Origin: Kordia sp050633145
GTDB taxonomy: Bacteria; Bacteroidota; Bacteroidia; Flavobacteriales; Flavobacteriaceae
Direction of reading: 5' to 3'
Length of the DNA: 64,000 nt
NCBI RefSeq assembly: GCF_050633145.1
Contig: NZ_JBOEFY010000003.1
Span: 62,001 to 126,000, forward strand
The notes below the pieces were generated by a model that was given only the letters and a program-made list of their open reading frames with translations, had not been told where the DNA came from and searched no databases. The position numbers and the translations under genes were made by a program. Position 1 is the stretch's first letter. Each line of letters opens with the position of its first letter. Positions 53,268 to 61,579 of this stretch are shown here, one piece after another.

Positions 53268-56200
53268 ATGAATACAGCGCGTGCTCAAAAAAATACAACT
53301 GACAAATCGAAAGGAAATTCCTCTCGGTCGAGCATGTTTATTGCGCCAACTCAATTAAAAAAGAATAAAGAAAATACAAGCGCAAAAGAAGAGACAGACT
53401 TATTTATAGTTCCTACACGTCAACAAGAAACACAAGAAAGTACAGAAACGGCTAGTACTCCTTTTATGAGTTCTACTTCTCAGACAAAATCAATAATTCC
53501 AAACAATCCCGAAAACAAAGAAGAGAAAAAAGAAGAAAATGTAGAAGTAGAAGCGCAAGAAGTAACATCTGAAACTTCACAAAAATCAGAAAATGCTGCC
53601 AAAAATGCTTCCACAACTCAAGCAAAAGGTAATGCGGAAGCAAAAGGAAACGCTGAGCCAAAGCCTAAAACAAAAGGAAAGTCTAAAACTGCTCAAGGCG
53701 GAAAAGCCAATAAAGGTGGCGGAGGCGGAGGAAATCAGTTTGCAGTGCCTAGTGCTGCGCAAGCTGGTACAGCCGAAAAAGAAAAGAAAAAAGAAGACGA
53801 TGCGCCATTAGTATTGCCAACAGAGAATGGAAAAGTATATGCAGACGGATTGGCAAGTCAAACACCTATAAACTTTATAAAAGGAGTAAAACAATCAAGT
53901 ACTACTTTAGGAGAAGTTCAAAAAAATGAGCAAGGCACACTCACAGACTCACTTCCAGAAATAGAACAACCAACAGGAATTCAAACAAAATCTGCAGCAC
54001 AAAAGCAAAAAGCAAAAGCAGCATCTGACCAAGTTGGAGCACAAATAAAAGGAGACAAATCTATACTTGGCGATTTAGCTCCAAAAGGAAAAAAGGAAGG
54101 TGAAAAAATAGCGACAGAAAGCATACAGCCTGCAAGTTCTGCGATGGCACGTATTCGTAGTTTCTTCGGATTTGGAAAAAGCGGAAGTGATGACGATCGC
54201 AAATCGGAAATCAAAAGCGGAATTAAAAACTTACCGACTTCAGAAAGCGTAAATACAAATCCTGGTGAAAAACCAGCAGTGGATTTAACAGGGCAAGGAG
54301 ATCCTACTAAAAACAAAGAAAATCTAGACGAATCTACAGCGACAACGAATAAAGAACAAGAAAAAAACCTAGCAGAAAGCAAACTCTACAAAGGCGAAGA
54401 TGACATCTATCCTGAAATGGAACTAGAAATGTTATCACCAACAGTGGAACTATCAGAACCACCAAAAATGACGCAACTCTCTGATGAAATGCCTGTATTA
54501 TCTGCTGAGGTTCAAAGTAATTTTGATGCGAGCGCCCAAGCACAATTAGATGCAGATTTAGCACCGCATATGGAAGAACAAAATGCGGAATATGCTAAAA
54601 TGCAAGCAGATCAGGAAAAAGAACGTATCAAGTCCGAAACTGATATTGATAATGAAACGAAACGCGTAAAACAAGAACAAGAAACTGCGCAAAGTACAGC
54701 AAAAGCAGATGTTGAAGGACAACGTACAGAATGGAAACAGGAAAATGAAAATGTAAAGAAAGAATACAGCGAAAAATCAGAAGCTGAAAAGAAAAAAGTT
54801 GATGGCGATATAGATGCGCAAGTAAAAGATGCAGATTCTAAAATTACAACCGAATACGACAAAGCAAAAAAAGAAGCAGACAAGGAAGTTAACAAAACTG
54901 ACAAAGAAGCAGAAGCTAAAAAAGCACAAGCCAAAAAAGATTCTGAAAAGAAAAGTTGGTGGGATAGAGCTATTGACGCAGTAAGCGATTTCTTTGACAA
55001 ACTAAAAGAAGGGCTCAACAAACTTTTTGATGGCTTACGTAAGCTTGTTAAAGGTTTAATTGAAGCTGCTAAAAAATTAGCAAACAAATTAATTGATCTT
55101 GCACGTGATGCTATTGTTGGAATGATTAAAGCTTTTGGAGAAGTCCTAAAAGGCTTTGTAAACATAGCATTGGCAGCTTTTCCAAAACTACGAGACAAAT
55201 TTAATGCAGCAATTGATAAAGCCGTAGACGTTGCGGTTTCAGCTGTAAATGCATTAGCAGAAGGACTCAAAAAAGCAGTCAATGCCTTACTCGACTTACT
55301 TGGAGCCGCATTAGACGCAATATTAGCATTATATCAAGCCGCATTCAATCTACTATTAGATGCGATGAAATTCTTAACGGTTGGACTCATTAAAATAATG
55401 CGTGGATTGGCTAATTTAGTAAGTGCTGCAATAGAAATGCCTTCTAATTTTTGGGGACAACTATCAGAAGAATTCCTTGGAATGGATGTTACCAAACCAT
55501 TACCATTTGAACGAAATACACCGTATGGAGCAATCAGTGCAATAGATACAGATACGGCAGGAGGAACAGATCCTATAGCTGCCTATGCAAGCAAAGGAGA
55601 ATATGCACCTGAAGATTTTGTAGTAGAGTCTGTGCCAAATGATATGCAATTATCATCAGAACTCATGGCTCAAGTATTGTCAATTCCAGATAATGGAGAA
55701 CTAGAATTTGGAGCTTCCAATGTAAATACAATGGAGCATTTAGACATGTCAAGCCAAACAGATGCAGCTTCAAGTTCAGCAACCGCAGACGAAATGAGTG
55801 GAATTACTGGAGATGCAGATGGAGCTGGTGGTGGCGGAATGGTAATGCCAGCTGAATTATATGGAAACACTACTGGGCAAATAGATTGGTTTATCAATAA
55901 GCAAAGTGCACAAGCACCACAAAAAGCACCAGATTCAGCAGAAGGTAAGCAAGCAGCAGATCAAGCTGCTATTCCGCCTGCAATGCGTGTATTAGAGCCT
56001 CTAGGCGTTGGCGATAGACTCTATTACTTAAAAACACAAATGATGACTGCCATTAAGAAAAAATGGGAGGAGAATAAAGCACTATATATAACTATTGGAA
56101 CTTTAGTTGTACTAGCAATTACAGCATTAGCCATAGCTACAGGAGGAGCAGTATTCTCATTAGTTCCACCTGCACTTCAAATATTTGCAGCGTTAATGGC

Positions 56201-57470
56201 AGGAGCAGCATTACTGAAAGCTTCAGGATTCTTTGGAAGCTATATCACTGATGGTTGGGCAGGAAATATTGTCAAAGGTGGCGCAGCATTAGCTAGAGCC
56301 ATTGGAATCTTATTGGTTGAACTGATTTTCATCCTATTATTTGATATGTCTGCATTACTTAAAGTATTAAAATCAGGTGTAAAAGGCTCATTAAAAATGG
56401 CAGTTACAGGAACAAAAAATACTTTTAAAGCTTTAGGAACAGGATTCAAAGAATCTGGAAAAGGACTTTTAAAAACAGGAACAAAAATAGTTACTGGTGT
56501 TAAAGGAATAGGTAAAGGTATTGGGAAAGGCGCTAAAACAGTAGATGATTTCGCCAAACGAATGATGAAGAAGGCTAAGTTTAAAGGCTTTAAGTTTAAG
56601 CGAAAAGGGAAATGGTTTCAAATCTATGGAAGTGTAAATCCTTGGGTATTATTGGCTAGTGGAAAGCTAGAAGAAGTTAAAACAAAAGGAGGTAAAAACG
56701 TCGGTGAACAAGGAAAGTTTGTTACAAAAAATGGAGATGAAGTAGATGGAATATTAGTAGGTATAGGGAAAGAGAGTCCTACAAGTAGTTTTGCGACGGG
56801 ATTAAAAGAAACAAGTGATGCTTCTAAAGGACTTAAAAATGCAGATGTCATTGAAGAAGCTTTAAAACCAAATAAAAAAATCTACGACGATTTATTAGAG
56901 GAAATAATCGCTTCTCCAGATAAAATAGCTAAAATAAATAATGGAGCTGTTAAAATTGATTATGTAGCATTAGGTAAAGTAATCGGAGAAGATGCAGCAC
57001 TAGCCGTAAAACAAAGAAGTCATCTTAGAAAAGCTCTCTTAAAAGCTATGGAAGATAGTGGTAAAGTGTTTGATACAAGCTTATTTGAAGCACACCATTT
57101 ATTGCCTGTTGCTCTTTTAAAAACAAGTAAAATATTACAAAAAGCAACCAAAGGAGGTTTTAAATTTAATGATTTGATTAATGCACGTTGGGCTAAAAAA
57201 TTTAGTAGTAGCTTAGACGGCTTAGCAGACGGAATTCATGCCAGTCATCCAAAATATACTATAAATGTTGGAAAGTTTATGGACGATCAGTTGAAAGTAT
57301 TTATGAAAAATAATAGAATTAAAGATATCGCCAAAATGACAGATGAACAGGCAAAAATATTTATGGATGCCTTTGCAGCAAAAGTAGGTAGCAAAGTTGA
57401 TGAATTAATCGAAGCTAACAAATTACTACCAGCTGATAAAAAAGTAAGACTTAATGATATGGTTTTTTAG
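53268..57470 (+). CDS. Putative eCIS cargo toxin with C-terminal AHH (HNH/EndoVII) nuclease domain
   Basis: A 1400-residue multidomain protein. Residues 1-200: disordered, Ser/Lys/Glu-rich, with a recurring short motif (FIAPTQ at 24, FIVPTRQ at 46, FAVPSAAQ at 158). 416-562: charged coiled coil. 563-725: Ala/Leu/Lys amphipathic helices. 938-990 and 1003-1035: hydrophobic helices able to cross a membrane. 1047-1094: Gly/Lys-rich. 1200-1400: toxin-like domain with E1274-A1275-H1276-H1277-LLP, FNDLINARW, and H1324-ASHPKY1330, the AHH nuclease pattern of polymorphic toxins (HH plus a later H-x-x-HP-x-Y). Inference: the domain order suggests a packaged, membrane-inserting nuclease. No eCIS-core DUF4157 HExxH was found. 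A likely immunity gene is 42 bases downstream. Confidence 0.8.
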   Translation: MNTARAQKNTTDKSKGNSSRSSMFIAPTQLKKNKENTSAKEETDLFIVPTRQQETQESTETASTPFMSSTSQTKSIIPNNPENKEEKKEENVEVEAQEVTSETSQKSENAAKNASTTQAKGNAEAKGNAEPKPKTKGKSKTAQGGKANKGGGGGGNQFAVPSAAQAGTAEKEKKKEDDAPLVLPTENGKVYADGLASQTPINFIKGVKQSSTTLGEVQKNEQGTLTDSLPEIEQPTGIQTKSAAQKQKAKAASDQVGAQIKGDKSILGDLAPKGKKEGEKIATESIQPASSAMARIRSFFGFGKSGSDDDRKSEIKSGIKNLPTSESVNTNPGEKPAVDLTGQGDPTKNKENLDESTATTNKEQEKNLAESKLYKGEDDIYPEMELEMLSPTVELSEPPKMTQLSDEMPVLSAEVQSNFDASAQAQLDADLAPHMEEQNAEYAKMQADQEKERIKSETDIDNETKRVKQEQETAQSTAKADVEGQRTEWKQENENVKKEYSEKSEAEKKKVDGDIDAQVKDADSKITTEYDKAKKEADKEVNKTDKEAEAKKAQAKKDSEKKSWWDRAIDAVSDFFDKLKEGLNKLFDGLRKLVKGLIEAAKKLANKLIDLARDAIVGMIKAFGEVLKGFVNIALAAFPKLRDKFNAAIDKAVDVAVSAVNALAEGLKKAVNALLDLLGAALDAILALYQAAFNLLLDAMKFLTVGLIKIMRGLANLVSAAIEMPSNFWGQLSEEFLGMDVTKPLPFERNTPYGAISAIDTDTAGGTDPIAAYASKGEYAPEDFVVESVPNDMQLSSELMAQVLSIPDNGELEFGASNVNTMEHLDMSSQTDAASSSATADEMSGITGDADGAGGGGMVMPAELYGNTTGQIDWFINKQSAQAPQKAPDSAEGKQAADQAAIPPAMRVLEPLGVGDRLYYLKTQMMTAIKKKWEENKALYITIGTLVVLAITALAIATGGAVFSLVPPALQIFAALMAGAALLKASGFFGSYITDGWAGNIVKGGAALARAIGILLVELIFILLFDMSALLKVLKSGVKGSLKMAVTGTKNTFKALGTGFKESGKGLLKTGTKIVTGVKGIGKGIGKGAKTVDDFAKRMMKKAKFKGFKFKRKGKWFQIYGSVNPWVLLASGKLEEVKTKGGKNVGEQGKFVTKNGDEVDGILVGIGKESPTSSFATGLKETSDASKGLKNADVIEEALKPNKKIYDDLLEEIIASPDKIAKINNGAVKIDYVALGKVIGEDAALAVKQRSHLRKALLKAMEDSGKVFDTSLFEAHHLLPVALLKTSKILQKATKGGFKFNDLINARWAKKFSSSLDGLADGIHASHPKYTINVGKFMDDQLKVFMKNNRIKDIAKMTDEQAKIFMDAFAAKVGSKVDELIEANKLLPADKKVRLNDMVF

Positions 57471-57512
57471 TACATTAGAGTCCAATAAATCAACACCGCC
57501 AAATATATCTTT

Positions 57513-58211
57513 ATGGAAAAGTTAAAATATTATCGATTAAATAATAGTACCGATGAAAATGAAATAGGCTTCATTTATGCGCAAGATGTTATTTATCAGA
57601 TTAATGATTTTATTGACGCTGAAAATAATACAGAAAAACGTTTTGAGGCGTACAGTGACTTTTTTGGTAGCATTAATGAAGAATTAGATTTAACCAAGTT
57701 CAAAGCTTTGGATCAAGCAAATATGACTGACTTGATGTATTCACGCTTTTTTTGGCATGAATGTTTTTACAGTCAAAAATTTACGGAATTATATAAAAAT
57801 TTTATTGTTGAAAATTCGAAATTGATTCCTTGTAAAGTCCATCATAAAAAAAATATCCACGATTACTTTTTGATGCATATTGAAGAAACAAATGTAATGG
57901 TTGATTTTGAAAAATCTGAATTTGCAATATTTGATGATTTGAAAGAGTCGTTTAAGCATGTATATGAAGAAAAAGTAACCGAAGATTCTTTTTGGGATAT
58001 TTCAAGAAAAATAATAGCAGATTCTGAAAATAAGCTAGCCATTAAACCATGGAAAATTGTATTAAATAAACCTTCAGACTTATTCAATCTTGAATTAAAT
58101 GGAAGGTTTTATATTTCTAACCGTTTTAAAGAAGCAATCGAAAAAGAAAAACTCACAGGGTTTGAATTCAGTGAAGAACCATTAAAAGTAGAGTTTTACG
58201 GAAATCGGTAA
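57513..58211 (+). CDS. Probable immunity protein for the AHH toxin
   Basis: A 232-residue soluble acidic protein, no signal peptide. It sits directly after the toxin-domain end of the cargo gene on the same strand, the usual place for polymorphic-toxin immunity genes. The last ~60 residues (PSDLFNLELNGRFYISNRFKEAIEKEKLTGFEFSEE) resemble the end of Imm11/Imm43-type (DUF1629-like) immunity proteins, where a [IV]S-x-R-F/L-x-x-A-I-E helix is followed by L-T-G-x-x-F. Such families accompany AHH and related nucleases in polymorphic toxin loci. The first part is Phe/Tyr-rich and unrecognised. Family assignment is tentative; the immunity role rests mainly on context. Confidence 0.65.
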   Translation: MEKLKYYRLNNSTDENEIGFIYAQDVIYQINDFIDAENNTEKRFEAYSDFFGSINEELDLTKFKALDQANMTDLMYSRFFWHECFYSQKFTELYKNFIVENSKLIPCKVHHKKNIHDYFLMHIEETNVMVDFEKSEFAIFDDLKESFKHVYEEKVTEDSFWDISRKIIADSENKLAIKPWKIVLNKPSDLFNLELNGRFYISNRFKEAIEKEKLTGFEFSEEPLKVEFYGNR

Positions 58212-58625
58212 ATTAAATAAGTACTACTCTAAAAGCTTTCATTAAAAAAGAGTACGAAACCACAACTATTCTTTTATATCTCTATATTCCAAATTTTGTA
58301 ATAGAAAAATTAGATACCTTATCTAAAAAAGGAAATAAAAACTATTTTTCCAGACTTTAATTATTGATGATTATCCTTGAGACTATATTGTTTATTTAAT
58401 CAATATGAAGGTCTTACAAGCATAAAATTAAAGCTTTACGAATTCATTCAAACACTTTTTTGAAATAAAAATAATCGCAATGCGTATATTGTACCAATGT
58501 AAAACTGAAAAATTTGCGAGTAGAACCCTGCTATTATGCATACACATAGCAGTTTCCTTTACTATATAGATGATTTGTTTTACGGTTTAATTAAATAGAA
58601 TCTTGTTACGATTAAATAAAAATGA
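58212..58625 (+). other. 414-base gap between immunity gene and membrane protein
   Basis: AT-rich, no supported gene. It contains ACAACTATTCTTTTAT (58262-58277), which recurs exactly at 60163-60178 in the gap before the ATPase gene, and a loose CTGCTATTATGCATACACATAGCAG hairpin near 58529-58553. No T-tract terminator was found after the immunity gene. Confidence 0.35.
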
Positions 58626-59951
58626 ATGCAGAACAATTATACGAAACCAGAATTTAAAAAGCTATTACACAAACTTCAAGAAGAAAGTTGGCAGCTAGAG
58701 TTACTAATCTCTGGTTTTGCAATTTTTGGTTTATTTACAGCCATTCCAACGATTACAGATAACCTGTTGGAAGCCGAAAATAATCGCAGAATATATACGT
58801 TTATTATTTCTCTTGTAGCAACAATATCGTGTTATATATTAATTTTTAATCTATTGTTTCATGTATTATTGCGCGGATTGTGGATAGGTGCTTTAGGCTT
58901 GCGCTATGTATCGGGAGATATTGATTATGATAGTTTAAAATACAGTCAGAAATTCACGAAACACTTAAAGAAAAGAGTTGGCTCATTCGATAAGTACATT
59001 GGAACATTAGAAAACTATTGTAGCGTAATATTTGCAATTTCTTTTTTGCTCATCTTTTATGTTTTGGCAATAACGTTCACCATACTCGCCATTGCTTTAA
59101 TTGGAAATCTATTAATAGGCAATGATGATTTACCTAGCTGGCTATCTGAAGGTGTTGGTATAACACTTATTGTGTTTATCGTTTTAGGAATGCTTCTCAC
59201 ATTAATTGACTTTTTAACGCTAGGTTTTCTTAAAAAGAAAAAATGGCTATCTATCATTTATTTCCCTATATATAGAGTCTTTGGATTTATTACCTTGTCT
59301 TTTTTGTATAGACCATTGGTTTATAACTTTCTAGACAATAAGTTTGGAAAGCGATTAAGTTTTGCATTGGTACCATTTTATATCTTAATAGCATTAACAA
59401 CAACGCTTAAATACAATGTTTCAAATGTTTTAGGGAACGACATGACTTCAAATGAATATGTTGCTAACAATAATAACTATGAAGATTTATTATATAAAAG
59501 TGATGGATTTATTGATCACGTAGCAATTCAATCAAAAGTGATCTCTGATAATTATGTCAAAGTATTTATTTTATTTTCTGAAAGTGTAGAAGACAGGATA
59601 TTTAACTTTAACCCAAAATTAAAGCCAGATGAAGATATTCGTGGATTAACATCGGTTGTTACATTTGGTAACAATGTTAGCATAAAAAGAGGAAAAAGAG
59701 ATAGTATAAGACGCGCTTACTTAAAAACATTTAATGATATGTATTCAGTAAAAATAGATACCACTAAATATGATACTGATTTTATTATAGCTAAGAGTAA
59801 AAAAGGGAATTTAGGTTTTGAAACCTACGTTAGCACTAAAAATTTAAAAGAAGGCAAACACATCTTAAAAATTAACCGTTTAAGAATCCGAAAAGGCGAT
59901 ACAACAAATTGGAATATATCTAAAGTTCCTTTTTGGTACTATAAAGACTAA
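58626..59951 (+). CDS. Polytopic membrane protein within the eCIS locus, function unknown
   Basis: A 441-residue protein with about six hydrophobic segments in the first 265 residues (near 26-44, 54-76, 133-165, 178-205, 211-238 and 246-266) and a soluble C-terminal domain (267-441) that probably faces the periplasm (YEDLLYKSDGFIDHVAIQSK, beta-rich, ends in a WYYKD). No catalytic motif recognised. It lies between the immunity gene and the Afp15-like ATPase, in the same direction. Free eCIS need no membrane anchor; a role in release, anchoring or sensing is possible. It might also be an unrelated gene inserted here. Confidence 0.7.
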   Translation: MQNNYTKPEFKKLLHKLQEESWQLELLISGFAIFGLFTAIPTITDNLLEAENNRRIYTFIISLVATISCYILIFNLLFHVLLRGLWIGALGLRYVSGDIDYDSLKYSQKFTKHLKKRVGSFDKYIGTLENYCSVIFAISFLLIFYVLAITFTILAIALIGNLLIGNDDLPSWLSEGVGITLIVFIVLGMLLTLIDFLTLGFLKKKKWLSIIYFPIYRVFGFITLSFLYRPLVYNFLDNKFGKRLSFALVPFYILIALTTTLKYNVSNVLGNDMTSNEYVANNNNYEDLLYKSDGFIDHVAIQSKVISDNYVKVFILFSESVEDRIFNFNPKLKPDEDIRGLTSVVTFGNNVSIKRGKRDSIRRAYLKTFNDMYSVKIDTTKYDTDFIIAKSKKGNLGFETYVSTKNLKEGKHILKINRLRIRKGDTTNWNISKVPFWYYKD

Positions 59952-60117
59952 TAACCTAATTATAAAAATTCGATTCTGTGTTAATCCAAAAGTTAGTGTC
60001 TTAATAATAGTAATGAATTAGATACTTAATCGAACAATCAACTATACATACAAAGTTGGTATACAAAACAAAAGTAAATCTACAGCTTAAAAAGCTCAAA
60101 ACTAAAAATAAAAAAGG

Positions 60118-60178
60118 GGAAAAACACCCTTAAAAAAAGTGTTTCAACGGTTTCATAAAACAACAACTATTCTTTTAT
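60118..60178 (+). promoter_or_regulatory. Regulatory-looking repeats upstream of the ATPase gene
   Basis: GGAAAAACAC (60118-60127) is the reverse complement of the GTGTTTTTCC found twice upstream of the first eCIS gene. CCTTAAAAAAAGTGTTT follows at 60128-60143, and ACAACTATTCTTTTAT (60163-60178) repeats the string at 58262. AAACAC and GTGTTT here can also form a hairpin. The rest of the 289-base gap (59952-60240) is featureless to me. Confidence 0.35.
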
Positions 60179-60240
60179 TTATATGTTAAAATATAGCAGG
60201 TAAAAAGAGTTGTTTTACTACACATAAATCCTTGAAAACC

Positions 60241-61545
60241 ATGACTACAGAACTCATAGATTATATAAAGCAAGCCGTACGATTTCGATTGGTAGAAATT
60301 TCTGGAAGTGAAGATGAAGTTGCATTTCCTACTTTCGACTTTGCCAATGACGATTCGGAGTTTTCGAAATTTGTAACAGAAAATAACTTTCAAATCTATG
60401 AAATACTCATACTGCTGCTTTCCATGTTACCATACATAGCACCAGGTTTTTTAACCAGTATACTTTCTGAATATTTTCCTGATGGAAGTGACTTTCCAGA
60501 ATTTGGAGGTGTAAAAGGAACGCAATATCGCGGTATTTTACCAACAGGTGAAACAGCTATATTTATTGTGGTTGGAACGAATTACAGAGCGCGAAACTTT
60601 ATCATATCTATATTCAATGAAGAACATGCATTTGCCAAAAAATCGATTCTAAGATTAGGAAATGTGCCTATGGGCGAACCAAAAATTAGTGGAACTTTAT
60701 TGTTAGATTTTGAATATGTAGAATTGTTCGTATATGGTTCGGTTTCAAAACCAAAACTAAGTCAAAATTTCCCAGCCGAATTGTTAGAAACAGAAATGGA
60801 ATGGGAAGATTTAGTCCTAAACCAAAAAACGCTCGATGAAGTCAATAACGTACTCGTTTGGATGGAACACAACGAAACCTTACTGAACGATTTCAATATG
60901 AAAGATAAAATCAAGCCAGGTTACAAAGTTATGTTCTTTGGTTCACCAGGAGTCGGAAAAACGCTCACGGCAAGTTTGATGGGAAAACACACAGGAAAAG
61001 ATGTCTATCGAATCGATTTATCTTTAGTAATATCTAAATATATTGGAGAAACCGAAAAAAACCTTTCCAGTCTCTTCAACAAGGCCAAAAATAAAGATTG
61101 GATTCTCTTCTTTGACGAAGCTGATGCTATCTTCGGAAAACGTACAGGTGTGCGTGATGCACATGACAAATATGCAAATCAAGAAGTATCGTATTTGCTA
61201 CAACGAATTGAATCGCACTCAGGTTTGGTCATTTTAGCATCTAACTATCGCAGTAACATTGATAAAGCTTTTACACGAAGATTTCAATCCATTATTGATT
61301 TTGAAAGCCCAGGAATTCCTGAGCGTTTAGAACTCTGGCAAAAATACATTCCAGATGCTTTTATGAGTGATGAAATTGATTTAGAAACCATTTCTGAAGA
61401 ACATGAAGTTACAGGAGCAAACATTGTAAATATTGTACAATACGCATGCTTACAAGTCTTGGCAGATGGCGGAACACAACTCACTAATGAAATCTTAATC
61501 GACGCTATTCAAAGAGAATTTATTAAAGAAGGGAGAATGGTGTAA
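60241..61545 (+). CDS. AAA+ ATPase of the eCIS (Afp15/Pvc15-like)
   Basis: A 434-residue protein from ATG 60241 (a TTG at 60232 would add three residues). N-terminal ~170 residues are an eCIS-type helical domain. The AAA+ core has Walker A GSPGVGKT (234-241), GETEKNLSSLFNKA (the AAA family second-region-like stretch), Walker B ILFFDEADAIFGKR near 289-298, sensor-like LASNYRSNIDKAFTRRFQ, and a C-terminal lid. In AFP and PVC this ATPase is needed for loading or assembly of the particle and is not part of it. The stretch between the tape measure and this gene holds cargo and immunity genes, as in other eCIS loci. Convergent with the WG-repeat gene. Confidence 0.93.
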   Translation: MTTELIDYIKQAVRFRLVEISGSEDEVAFPTFDFANDDSEFSKFVTENNFQIYEILILLLSMLPYIAPGFLTSILSEYFPDGSDFPEFGGVKGTQYRGILPTGETAIFIVVGTNYRARNFIISIFNEEHAFAKKSILRLGNVPMGEPKISGTLLLDFEYVELFVYGSVSKPKLSQNFPAELLETEMEWEDLVLNQKTLDEVNNVLVWMEHNETLLNDFNMKDKIKPGYKVMFFGSPGVGKTLTASLMGKHTGKDVYRIDLSLVISKYIGETEKNLSSLFNKAKNKDWILFFDEADAIFGKRTGVRDAHDKYANQEVSYLLQRIESHSGLVILASNYRSNIDKAFTRRFQSIIDFESPGIPERLELWQKYIPDAFMSDEIDLETISEEHEVTGANIVNIVQYACLQVLADGGTQLTNEILIDAIQREFIKEGRMV

Positions 61546-61579
61546 ATATTTTATATAAAATATATTCGTGTAAAAAATC

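Noticed and set aside
54611..55282. Minus-strand open frame of 223 codons opposite the cargo coiled coil
   Set aside because: Ser/Phe/Ala-rich shadow of a Lys/Glu/Ala-rich coiled coil; no start context or family.
53268..57470. DUF4157 eCIS-core metalloprotease domain in the cargo
   Set aside because: No HExxH motif could be found anywhere in the 1400 residues.
60232..60240. TTG start giving three extra residues on the ATPase
   Set aside because: ATG at 60241 is the normal start and no conserved residue lies before it.
31968..61545. Locus considered as a prophage
   Set aside because: No capsid, portal, terminase, integrase or lysis genes; Pvc16-like cap, PAAR tip and Afp15-like ATPase are eCIS hallmarks.
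31968..61545. Locus considered as a type VI secretion system
   Set aside because: No TssJ/L/M-type membrane complex and no ClpV; the sheath is a single large phage-like protein and the ATPase is of Afp15 type.
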